Assembly: GCA_023393575.1 (NCBI GenBank) | Contig: JAEWKX010000288.1 | Span: 1-5,106 of the forward strand | From: Pseudomonadota bacterium | GTDB lineage: Bacteria; Pseudomonadota; Alphaproteobacteria; Rhizobiales; Rhizobiaceae | Direction: 5' to 3' | Length of the DNA stretch: 5,106 bases | Part shown: one piece after another, positions 1-5,106 of the stretch | Layout of the letters: each line of letters starts with the position of its first letter | Position numbering within the stretch: the first letter of the stretch is position 1 | Translations under genes and position numbers: made by a program | Notes under the pieces: model-generated | Told to the model about the DNA's origin: nothing | The model's database searches: none | Seen by the model: the letters and a program-made list of their open reading frames with translations, nothing else

Positions 1-1348
1 GAACGGCTTGCAGCATTGCAGTCGTGCCGCCACCGGGCACGCGAGATGCGGCAACCTGCGAACTCCGCATGGCCGTTATCCCGGAAGGGGCTGCGGCCGA
101 TATGCCGCCGGCGCCGTTATTGGGGGCAGGGAGTGCACCCTGCGGAGGCCCGTCCGTGAGTTCCGCCAGACGGCGTGCCGCGTCCTCCGGGGCAGGCAGG
201 TGCGCCGCATGCGTGAGGCGGATCACCACCATTTCTGCGGCGCCGGCGGGCCGCGAGGAATTCTCCGCTTCCGGGATGCCCTTGAGAAGCATCTGCCAGA
301 TCCGCGAGAGCGTGCTGACCGAGACGCGCCCGGCAAACTCCTGTCCTCGAAGCCGCTCGACCTCGCTCAGCGACGGATCCTGCGCGGCCTCCGGAATGTA
401 CTTGAAGCGGGTCACGAGGTGGGTGAAGTCCGCAAGGTCGGTAAGCACCACGACGGGATTGGCGCCGGCTTCATACTGTGACGTGAACTCCGCCAGTGCG
501 GCGGCCACGTCGCCCCGCACGATGTGTTCGAAGAGATCGACGATGCGGGCGCGGTCGGCCAAGCCCAGCATGCCCCGCACCGCCTCCGCCTCAACCCGGC
601 CGCCGCCATGCGCGATCGCCTGGTCGAGCAGAGACAGCCCGTCGCGCGCCGAACCTTCCGCGGCTCGCGCGATCATCGACAGCGCCTCGGGCTCTGCCGC
701 GATGCCTTCCTTCTCCGCGATGGTGGCGAACAGGTGCACGAGGTCGGCCGCGCTGATCCTGCGCAGGTCGAAGCGCTGGCAGCGGGAAAGGACCGTAATC
801 GGCACCTTTCGGATTTCGGTGGTCGCGAAGATGAACTTCACATGCTCCGGGGGCTCCTCCAGCGTCTTCAACAGGCCGTTGAAGGCCTGCGTCGAGAGCA
901 TGTGCACTTCGTCTATGATGTAGACCTTGTAGCGCGCCGAGACGGGGCGGTAGCGGACCTGCTCGATGATCTCGCGGATGTCGTCGATGCCGGTATGGGA
1001 GGCGGCATCCATCTCGATCACGTCGACGTGGCGACCTTCCATGATCGCCTGGCAGTGCTCGCCCGCAATGCGCAGGTCAATGGTAGGACGGTCGATCTCG
1101 CCGGTCTTGTAGTTCAGCGCGCGGGCAAGGATGCGGGCGGTCGTGGTCTTGCCGACGCCCCGCACGCCGGTCAGCATGTAGGCCTGCGCGATGCGGCCGG
1201 TCTCGAATGCATTGGTGAGGGTGCGGACCATCGGCTCCTGACCGACCATGAGGTCGGAGAAGTCCTTCGGCCGGTATTTTCGCGCCAGCACGCGGTAGCC
1301 GCTGCCGGGCGGCGGAAATGTGGTGGAAGTGGGCCCGGTGTCGTTCAT
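1..1348 (-). CDS. dnaX: DNA polymerase III subunit tau/gamma (clamp loader ATPase), N-terminal 449 residues, runs off the left edge
   Basis: DnaX is the AAA+ motor of the clamp loader that places the beta sliding clamp on primed DNA and, as tau, tethers the replicative polymerase. Read on the minus strand from the ATG at 1348-1346, the protein opens with YRVLARKYRPKDF (residues 18-30). It then shows Walker A GVRGVGKTTT (61-70), the stretch DVIEMDAASHTGIDD (109-123), Walker B IIDEVH (144-149), LLKTLEEPP (159-167) and the sensor/arginine-finger segment LSRCQRF (187-193). Collar-domain sequence continues to about residue 375, followed by a low-complexity Ala/Gly/Pro linker at the cut edge. The zinc-module cysteines are mostly lost (only C99 remains). 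A short-spaced AGGA (1352-1355) precedes the ATG. No A AAA AAG slippery heptamer of the E. coli kind is seen in the visible part. The gene lies 72 bases downstream of ffs on the same strand. Identity is secure; only the C-terminal tau domains are missing. Confidence 0.97.
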   Translation of the reverse strand, partial: MNDTGPTSTTFPPPGSGYRVLARKYRPKDFSDLMVGQEPMVRTLTNAFETGRIAQAYMLTGVRGVGKTTTARILARALNYKTGEIDRPTIDLRIAGEHCQAIMEGRHVDVIEMDAASHTGIDDIREIIEQVRYRPVSARYKVYIIDEVHMLSTQAFNGLLKTLEEPPEHVKFIFATTEIRKVPITVLSRCQRFDLRRISAADLVHLFATIAEKEGIAAEPEALSMIARAAEGSARDGLSLLDQAIAHGGGRVEAEAVRGMLGLADRARIVDLFEHIVRGDVAAALAEFTSQYEAGANPVVVLTDLADFTHLVTRFKYIPEAAQDPSLSEVERLRGQEFAGRVSVSTLSRIWQMLLKGIPEAENSSRPAGAAEMVVIRLTHAAHLPAPEDAARRLAELTDGPPQGALPAPNNGAGGISAAAPSGITAMRSSQVAASRVPGGGTTAMLQAV

Positions 1349-1420
1349 AAGTCCTGCCAGCCTGCGCGGGCCGTTCCAGCCTCTTGACCGGACCGGAAGC
1401 TGACAAAGATGGTAGAGGGT

Positions 1421-1516
1421 GGGAGGCTGGCACGGCGACCCGTGCCGGGCTCGTTAGGGCTGCTTCCTTCCGGACCTGACCCGGTTGGCGAGTGGCTCGT
1501 CCACCACCAACCTCCC
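1421..1516 (-). ncRNA. ffs: Signal recognition particle RNA (4.5S RNA, bacterial small type)
   Basis: SRP RNA binds the protein Ffh and targets ribosomes making membrane proteins to FtsY. On the minus strand, the near-invariant domain IV sequence (GGTCAGGTCCGGAAGG then AAGCAGCC) occupies plus positions 1481-1458, including the GGAA tetraloop and the asymmetric loop that contacts Ffh. The ends pair: 5' GGGAGGTTGG (1516-1507) with 3' CCAGCCTCCC (1430-1421), ten pairs with one G-U. This gives a molecule of about 96 nucleotides, in the usual range for the small bacterial form. Ends are set from the terminal helix and could be off by a few bases; a -10 element placed seven bases before 1516 supports the 5' end. 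The 3' tail ACCCTCTACC has no clear hairpin-plus-T terminator, so the end is probably made by processing, with possible readthrough into dnaX. Confidence 0.95.
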
Positions 1517-1522
1517 GCTGCA

Positions 1523-1551
1523 CATATCGGCAATAATGTTCGCAAATGCAA
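1523..1551 (-). promoter_or_regulatory. Predicted housekeeping promoter of ffs
   Basis: On the minus strand, TTGCAT (1551-1546, -35) is followed by a 17-base spacer and GATATG (1528-1523, -10). The predicted start, seven bases beyond the -10, falls exactly on the first G of the SRP terminal helix at 1516. The -35, read with its preceding C as CTTGCA, resembles the alphaproteobacterial CTTGAC consensus. The match between promoter geometry and the independently deduced RNA end is the main support. Confidence 0.65.
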
Positions 1552-1585
1552 GCCAAGCCTGTAAAAAACTGTTAGTTTGAACGAC

Positions 1586-1592
1586 AGGGAGA
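1586..1592 (+). promoter_or_regulatory. Ribosome binding site that fixes a TTG start for the HIT gene
   Basis: AGGGAGA lies seven bases before the TTG at 1600. An in-frame TAG at 1573-1575 rules out starts further upstream, and no ATG or GTG occurs between that stop and 1600. The next in-frame ATG (1681, residue 28) has no comparable site and would remove the N-terminal LDERL segment that I recall as usual in this family. Confidence 0.75.
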
Positions 1593-1599
1593 AACGCCG

Positions 1600-2004
1600 T
1601 TGAAGGACTTTAGGCTCGACGAGAGGCTCGAACGGGAGTCGGAACTGGTGACGGTTCTTGGACTGTGCCAGCTTCGGCTGATGAAGGATAGCCGCTGGCC
1701 CTGGCTGCTGTTGGTGCCGCAGCGGGACGCAATCACCGAGATCTTCCAGCTGACGCCGCTCGACCAGACCCTGCTGACCTTTGAAAGCAATACGGTGGCG
1801 GCCGCGCTGAAGACGGTCACCGGCGCCAGGAGGATCAATGTCGGCGCACTTGGCAACGTGGTTGGCCAGTTGCACGTCCACATCGTCGCAAGGTCCGAGG
1901 GCGACGCCAACTGGCCGGGCCCTATCTGGGGTTTCGGCACGGCGGAACCTTATCATGACGATACCAAGCAGACGTTCCTCAAGTCCCTGGTTGAAGCCCT
2001 CTGA
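1600..2004 (+). CDS. HIT-family protein (histidine-triad nucleotide hydrolase/transferase-like)
   Basis: HIT proteins are small cytoplasmic enzymes that hydrolyse or transfer nucleoside phosphates through a histidine nucleophile. The 134-residue product is close to the usual single-domain length. It has an N-terminal strand segment WPWLLLVP (33-40) and then the signature region NVVGQLHVHIVAR (86-98), followed by WPGPIWG (105-111). The expected H-x-H-x-H reads Q90-L-H92-V-H94: the first histidine is glutamine, while the middle (nucleophile) and third histidines are kept. I recall the same QLHVH form in related proteobacterial proteins, so it is probably a subfamily trait. Translation starts at TTG. 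The TGA stop at 2002-2004 shares its A with the nudC ATG, so the two genes are almost certainly one unit. The true substrate is unknown. Confidence 0.88.
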   Translation: MKDFRLDERLERESELVTVLGLCQLRLMKDSRWPWLLLVPQRDAITEIFQLTPLDQTLLTFESNTVAAALKTVTGARRINVGALGNVVGQLHVHIVARSEGDANWPGPIWGFGTAEPYHDDTKQTFLKSLVEAL

Positions 2005-2963
2005 TGATCGCCTCCCTGTTCGATACCGATAGTCCGCATCCCGAACCCAGCAGCCTGACAGCCTTCTCCGGAAACAGGCTCGACCGCCAGTCCGAGTATC
2101 GCGAGGAAGGCTGCCTGCAGAAGGCCCTTGCGGTCGAAGGGGCGCATATCCTTGCGTTTACCGGCAGCAAGCTGATCCTGAAGCATGATGGCCAGATCCT
2201 CGACCCGCTCTTCGCGGCCTACGAATTGCCTGAGCTGAAGCCGGATTTCGACAATGCGGTGCTGCTCGGCTATCTCGAAACCGGCGAGCCGAGGATCGCG
2301 GTGCCGGTCGGCATCCCGGCGGAAGACCTTGCCGCGCATTACAAGCCCACCGAAACGCGCGCCCTCTACCGCGACGGGCTTCTCGACGAGGAGCTTCTCG
2401 GGGAGGCGGCGCAGGGGGCGGCCCTCATACACTGGAATGCCACGAACCGCTTCTGCGGCAAATGCGGTGCGCCGACGGAAGGTCGTATCGGGGGCTACCG
2501 GCGCGTCTGCAGCGCCTGCCAGCACATGACGTTCCCGCGCACGGACCCCGTCGCCATCATGTTGACCATCGACCTGGAGGGTGATCGCTGCCTGCTCGGC
2601 CGCAGCCATCATTTCCAGGAAGGAATGTATTCGTGCCTTGCCGGCTTCGTCGAACCCGGGGAGACGATCGAGCATGCCGTGCGACGGGAGACCTTCGAGG
2701 AGGCCGGTATAGAGATCGGGCGGGTGCGCTATCATGCGTCCCAGCCCTGGCCAATGCCGCATTCACTGATGATCGGCTGCTATGCGGAGGCGACGTCGAT
2801 AGAGATCAGAATCGATGAGCAGGAGATCGCCGACTGCCGTTGGTTTTCCCGCAGCGAGGTCGAGACGATGCTGGAGGCTTTGCCGGGCGACGGTTTTTTT
2901 GCGCCGCCCCGGGGCGCGATCGCGCACCGCCTGATCCGCGACTGGATCGACTGGCGGAGATAG
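2004..2963 (+). CDS. nudC: NAD(H) pyrophosphatase, Nudix hydrolase of the NudC type
   Basis: NudC cleaves NADH (and NAD+) to NMN(H) and AMP, and in E. coli also removes the NAD cap from RNA 5' ends. The 319-residue protein has an N-terminal domain containing NRLDRQSE (about 24-31). A zinc ribbon follows with C151-x2-C154-x14-C169-x2-C172, the E. coli NudC spacing. Next comes a full Nudix box, G214 to I236, ending RETFEEAGI. The NudC-specific array SQPWPMPHS (246-254), which separates NADH pyrophosphatases from other Nudix enzymes, follows it. It is longer than E. coli NudC (257 residues) because of the N-terminal region, as I recall for rhizobial members. Its ATG overlaps the stop of the HIT gene by one base (TGATG), suggesting re-initiation. 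It ends three bases from the stop of the convergent pheA. A T7 run at 2894-2900 sits inside the gene without disturbing the frame. Confidence 0.95.
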   Translation: MIASLFDTDSPHPEPSSLTAFSGNRLDRQSEYREEGCLQKALAVEGAHILAFTGSKLILKHDGQILDPLFAAYELPELKPDFDNAVLLGYLETGEPRIAVPVGIPAEDLAAHYKPTETRALYRDGLLDEELLGEAAQGAALIHWNATNRFCGKCGAPTEGRIGGYRRVCSACQHMTFPRTDPVAIMLTIDLEGDRCLLGRSHHFQEGMYSCLAGFVEPGETIEHAVRRETFEEAGIEIGRVRYHASQPWPMPHSLMIGCYAEATSIEIRIDEQEIADCRWFSRSEVETMLEALPGDGFFAPPRGAIAHRLIRDWIDWRR

Positions 2964-2966
2964 CGA

Positions 2967-3830
2967 TCAGGACGTCGACAGCGTCCCGCGCATGGGATGG
3001 CCCTTGTAGACGCCGAGGATACGGACCTTCTCGGAGAAGAAGCGCAGTTCCTCCAGGGCCCGTCGCACCGCCGGATCGTCGGGATGACCCTCGATGTCGG
3101 CATAGAACTGGGTGGCGACGAACTTGCCCCCCAGTTGGTAGCTCTCCAGCTTCGTCATGTTGATGCCGTTGGTCGCAAACCCTCCCATCGCCTTGTAGAG
3201 GGCGGCCGGGATGTTGCGAACGTTGAAGACGAAGGTGGTGACGATGATCTCGGATGGGGAATCCCGTCTCGCCCAGTTCTCGTCGCGCGACAGTACCACG
3301 AAGCGGGTCACGTTGTTCTCGGTGTCCTCGACGTTTTCCGCAAGGATTTCGAGGCCGTAGAGTTCTGCCGCAAGTCGCGGGGCGAGTGCTGCCATGGATC
3401 GATCGCCGGTCTCGGCGACGAGTTTGGCCGCGCCGGCCGTGTCGCCGGCCACCACGGCCTTCCATCCGTTCGCGCGGATGATCTTGCGGCACTGGCCCAG
3501 CGCGTGGATATGGCTGTGGACGGTGCGGACCTCCTCCTGCGTGACACCCGGCAGAGCCATCAGCTGGAAGCGGATCGGCATGAAATATTCGCCGATGATG
3601 TGCAGTCTCGATTCCGGCAGCAGGTAGTGGATGTCCGCGACCCGCCCGGCGATGGTGTTCTCGATGGGGATCATGGCGAGATCCGCCTCTCCGCTCTCCA
3701 GCGCGACGAAAGCATCCTCGAAAGTAGGGCAGGGTAGCGGCTCCATCCCGGGGAACATGTCGCGGCAGGCCATGTCCGAGTTGGCGCCGAAATCGCCCTG
3801 GAAGGCGATCCTGTTGGTCGGCTGGGGCAT
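2967..3830 (-). CDS. pheA: Prephenate dehydratase (monofunctional, with C-terminal ACT domain)
   Basis: The enzyme decarboxylates and dehydrates prephenate to phenylpyruvate, the step that commits to phenylalanine. The 287-residue protein begins RIAFQGDFGANSD (7-19) and carries PIENT (55-59), GDTAGAAK (129-136) and the catalytic TRF motif (T175-R176-F177, in NNVTRFVVL). A regulatory ACT domain runs from about 195 to the end (NIPAALYKAMGGF, 206-218; NMTKLESYQLGG, 224-235). There is no chorismate mutase domain, unlike the fused E. coli PheA. The phenylalanine-binding ESRP motif of the ACT domain reads ESYQ here. The gene follows kdsB by 11 bases on the same strand and probably shares its transcript. 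The only Shine-Dalgarno-like sequence, TGAGG, overlaps the kdsB stop, which fits coupled translation. The start is the first ATG; the first recognisable motif follows six residues later. Confidence 0.96.
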   Translation of the reverse strand: MPQPTNRIAFQGDFGANSDMACRDMFPGMEPLPCPTFEDAFVALESGEADLAMIPIENTIAGRVADIHYLLPESRLHIIGEYFMPIRFQLMALPGVTQEEVRTVHSHIHALGQCRKIIRANGWKAVVAGDTAGAAKLVAETGDRSMAALAPRLAAELYGLEILAENVEDTENNVTRFVVLSRDENWARRDSPSEIIVTTFVFNVRNIPAALYKAMGGFATNGINMTKLESYQLGGKFVATQFYADIEGHPDDPAVRRALEELRFFSEKVRILGVYKGHPMRGTLSTS

Positions 3831-3841
3831 GAAGGAGAGCC

Positions 3842-4597
3842 TCAGGAGGGGCGGCCGGCGAGGATCGCGCGGGCCTTTTCAAGATCGGCAGGAGTATCGA
3901 CACCGAGTGGAACCGAGTCAACGATCTCCACGTCGATGCGCATGCCGGCCTCGAGTGCCCGCAATTGCTCCAGCGATTCCCGCTTTTCCAGGACGGAGGG
4001 CCCGAGCGAGACGAAGCGCTCGAGGGCCGTCCGCCGGTAGGCATAAAGCCCGATGTGATGATAGAGGGGGCCTCTGCCGTGGGGGGCGGTAGCCCGCGTG
4101 AAGTAGAGCGCGCGCATCCGGGTATCCGAGATCGGCGAGCCCACGACCTTCACCACGTTAGGGTTGGTCTTTTCGTGTTCGTCGGTAATCTCGACGGTGA
4201 GTGTGGCGATATCGACGTCGGGATTGTCCAGCGGGCGCAGCGCCGCCCTCACGGCTTCCGGTTCGATGGTCGGCAGGTCCCCCTGGACGTTCACGATCAC
4301 CTCGGCACGGCCTTCGGGATCTGCTTTCTGCACCGCCTCGAAGATACGGTCGGAACCGGATTGGTGATCTTCTCTCGTCATGACCACGTCGAAGCCGGCC
4401 GATGCCACCGCATCGTGGATGGCATGGTGGTCGACGGCCACGATGATTCGACCGACATTCGCCTCCTGCGCGCGTCTTGCCACCTGAACGATCATCGGCA
4501 GGCCGTGGATGTCGGCGAGGGGCTTTCCCGGCAGGCGGGTGGAGGCCATCCGCGCCGGAATGAGAACCAGGGCCCGGTCATGAGCAGGGTTGGGCAT
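3842..4597 (-). CDS. kdsB: 3-deoxy-manno-octulosonate cytidylyltransferase (CMP-Kdo synthetase)
   Basis: KdsB activates Kdo with CTP to CMP-Kdo, the donor for the inner core of lipopolysaccharide; it acts in the cytoplasm and is normally essential in Gram-negative bacteria. The 251-residue product is close to the 248 of E. coli. It shows the nucleotide-binding start [17 protein letters not shown] (11-27), DHQSGSDR (77-84), VNVQGDLP (102-109), HHIGLYAYR and [10 protein letters not shown] in the C-terminal half, and [10 protein letters not shown] (232-241). D107 and D234 match by motif the two magnesium-binding aspartates of the family. An AAGG lies 8 bases before the ATG. It is the first gene of a leftward unit with pheA, divergent from cycM. 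Nothing in the frame looks damaged. Confidence 0.96.
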   Translation of the reverse strand: MPNPAHDRALVLIPARMASTRLPGKPLADIHGLPMIVQVARRAQEANVGRIIVAVDHHAIHDAVASAGFDVVMTREDHQSGSDRIFEAVQKADPEGRAEVIVNVQGDLPTIEPEAVRAALRPLDNPDVDIATLTVEITDEHEKTNPNVVKVVGSPISDTRMRALYFTRATAPHGRGPLYHHIGLYAYRRTALERFVSLGPSVLEKRESLEQLRALEAGMRIDVEIVDSVPLGVDTPADLEKARAILAGRPS

Positions 4598-4617
4598 GAA
4601 GAACCTTCAAAATCGGC

Positions 4618-4631
4618 TTGATCAGTGTCAA
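4618..4631. promoter_or_regulatory. Candidate FNR/FixK-type binding site (anaerobox)
   Basis: TTGATCAGTGTCAA is TTGAT-N4-GTCAA, differing in one position from the symmetrical TTGAT-N4-ATCAA consensus of FNR/FixK/FnrN regulators and matching the TTGA-N6-TCAA core exactly. It lies in the 149-base region between kdsB and the cytochrome gene. It is 19 bases upstream of a TATAAT facing cycM (a little shorter than the roughly 22 expected for class II activation) and 11-24 bases downstream of the predicted kdsB start. Activation of cycM, repression of kdsB, or chance are all possible. Confidence 0.45.
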
Positions 4632-4648
4632 AAAGTCTCACGCGCCGC

Positions 4649-4677
4649 CGTATAATCGTGTTGCAACGACAATGCAA
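4649..4677 (-). promoter_or_regulatory. Predicted promoter of kdsB-pheA
   Basis: On the minus strand, TTGCAT (4677-4672) and TATACG (4654-4649) are separated by 17 bases. The predicted start is near 4642, giving a leader of about 45 bases. The -35 hexamer and spacing are the same as in the predicted ffs promoter, which fits a housekeeping sigma factor. Confidence 0.55.
4651..4656 (+). promoter_or_regulatory. Candidate -10 element for cycM (TATAAT)
   Basis: A perfect TATAAT faces cycM, but no -35 sequence stands 16-18 bases upstream, as would be expected if an activator at 4618-4631 replaced it. It overlaps the kdsB -10 on the other strand, so the two promoters could compete. The leader would be about 80 bases. 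Alternatives are TTGCAA-N17-TAGGTT (4661-4689) and an isolated CTATAC at 4714-4719. Confidence 0.35.
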
Positions 4678-4726
4678 AAGACATAGGTTCCGCGCGATTT
4701 CAAGATGGCCCGCCTATACCCGGCGG

Positions 4727-4746
4727 TTGCAAGGGAGCGTTTGCAA
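4727..4746 (+). repeat. TTGCAA inverted repeat enclosing the cycM ribosome binding site
   Basis: TTGCAA occurs at 4727-4732 and 4741-4746. Because it is self-complementary, the two copies can pair as a six-base stem. The eight-base loop GGGAGCGT carries the Shine-Dalgarno sequence GGGAG, and the stem ends directly at the ATG at 4747. The sequence is certain; the structure and any function are inferred. Confidence 0.4.
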
Positions 4747-5106
4747 ATGAACTCGTACGTGAACATGGCGGTAGGATCCCTTCTTGCCACCGTTTTCGTG
4801 ATGATGACGGTTTCGATTGCGTCTGAAGGCATCTGGCACTCGGAAGCACCTGAACAGGAAGGTTTCGCCATTGTCGCTGCGGAAACCGGCGGGGAAGCCG
4901 GTGCTGCCGAGGAAGAGGCGGCAGTTCCCGTCGCAACGCTCCTGGCCAGTGCCGATGCGGCAGCCGGCGAGTCCTCCTTCAAGAAGTGTGCGAGCTGTCA
5001 CACCGCCGATCAGGGCGGCGCCAACAAGGTTGGCCCGAACCTGTGGGGCGTCGTAAACCGGCCGATCGCGTCGCATGAAGGCTTCAGCTACTCGGCTGCC
5101 ATGAAG
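4747..5106 (+). CDS. cycM: Membrane-anchored class I cytochrome c, N-terminal 120 residues, runs off the right edge
   Basis: The product is probably a CycM-type electron carrier, held in the inner membrane by an uncleaved N-terminal helix with its heme domain in the periplasm, passing electrons from the bc1 complex to a terminal oxidase. Visible parts are a hydrophobic anchor (about 7-26, [13 protein letters not shown] and on), an acidic Ala/Glu-rich linker (about 31-75), and the heme-attachment motif C81-A-S-C84-H85. [12 protein letters not shown] (95-106) follows, typical of cytochrome c2/mitochondrial-type c. The methionine axial ligand lies beyond the window. The ATG at 4747 is preceded by GGGAG nine bases away; ATG at residue 7 would clip the start of the anchor. 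A cleaved signal peptide is a less likely alternative, as no clear signal-peptidase site follows the helix. The gene is divergent from kdsB across a region with a candidate FNR/FixK box. The symbol rests on anchor plus heme-domain resemblance. Confidence 0.88.
   Translation, partial: MNSYVNMAVGSLLATVFVMMTVSIASEGIWHSEAPEQEGFAIVAAETGGEAGAAEEEAAVPVATLLASADAAAGESSFKKCASCHTADQGGANKVGPNLWGVVNRPIASHEGFSYSAAMK

Noticed and set aside
1..449. Programmed frameshift site in dnaX making the gamma form
   Set aside because: No A AAA AAG-like slippery sequence is seen in the visible part; the remainder of the gene is outside the window.
24..1387. Long plus-strand open frames opposite dnaX (24-923 and 524-1387)
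   Set aside because: dnaX is certain on the minus strand, and these are antisense shadows with no recognisable motif.
1539..1567. TTCGCA-N17-TAAAAA as a promoter for the HIT gene
   Set aside because: Spacing is right but both hexamers match poorly, and the site lies on top of the better-supported ffs promoter; it remains only a weak possibility.
1345..1956. Minus-strand frames opposite the HIT gene and crossing ffs
   Set aside because: They run through the SRP RNA gene and the antisense of the HIT coding region; composition is that of non-coding frames.
2894..2918. T7 plus GC palindrome as a terminator
   Set aside because: The Ts come before the palindrome on the plus strand and appear as As after it on the minus strand, so the order is wrong for both directions.
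2931..2970. CTGATC...GATCAG inverted repeat at the nudC/pheA junction as a two-way terminator
   Set aside because: The stem is six pairs with a 28-base loop and has no T tract on either side.
2997..3737. A 246-codon plus-strand frame opposite pheA
   Set aside because: It is the antisense of a well-conserved gene and has no domain or convincing ribosome site.
2806..4044. A 412-codon open frame on the minus strand across pheA and part of kdsB
   Set aside because: It is out of frame with two clearly recognisable genes on the same strand; its protein is rich in Arg, Pro and Gly without any domain, as expected of a shifted frame in GC-rich DNA.

Overview
This window looks like a piece of chromosome from an alphaproteobacterium of the Rhizobiales, most likely Rhizobiaceae (Rhizobium/Sinorhizobium/Agrobacterium type). 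The evidence is the high G+C, the rhizobial style of the proteins (DnaX with a degraded zinc module, a CycM-like anchored cytochrome c, a monofunctional prephenate dehydratase) and a gene order that I recall, but cannot check here, as typical of that family. It is a conserved housekeeping region. I see no mobile element, CRISPR array, tRNA or phage gene.

Left part (1-1600): the 5' three-fifths or more of dnaX (clamp-loader tau/gamma subunit) runs leftward off the window. Just upstream of it, on the same strand, lies the 4.5S/SRP RNA gene ffs with a well-placed promoter. No convincing separate dnaX promoter or ffs terminator is visible, so readthrough from ffs into dnaX is plausible.

Middle (1600-2963): a rightward two-gene unit. 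A small HIT-family protein starts at TTG and overlaps by one base (TGATG) the gene for NudC, an NAD(H) pyrophosphatase/Nudix hydrolase with a four-cysteine zinc ribbon. The two are probably translationally coupled.

Right part (2967-4597): a leftward kdsB-pheA unit. KdsB makes CMP-Kdo for lipopolysaccharide and PheA makes phenylpyruvate for phenylalanine. pheA converges on nudC with only three bases between the two stop codons.

Far right (4598-5106): a 149-base divergent control region, then the first 120 codons of a membrane-anchored cytochrome c (cycM). This intergenic region is the least explained part of the window. It holds a kdsB promoter, an FNR/FixK-type palindrome (TTGAT-N4-GTCAA), a perfect TATAAT facing cycM, and a TTGCAA inverted repeat that would place the cycM ribosome binding site in a hairpin loop. 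A plausible reading is oxygen-responsive control of cycM, kdsB or both, but this is inference. I found no evidence for a wholly new system; the control region is the best lead.
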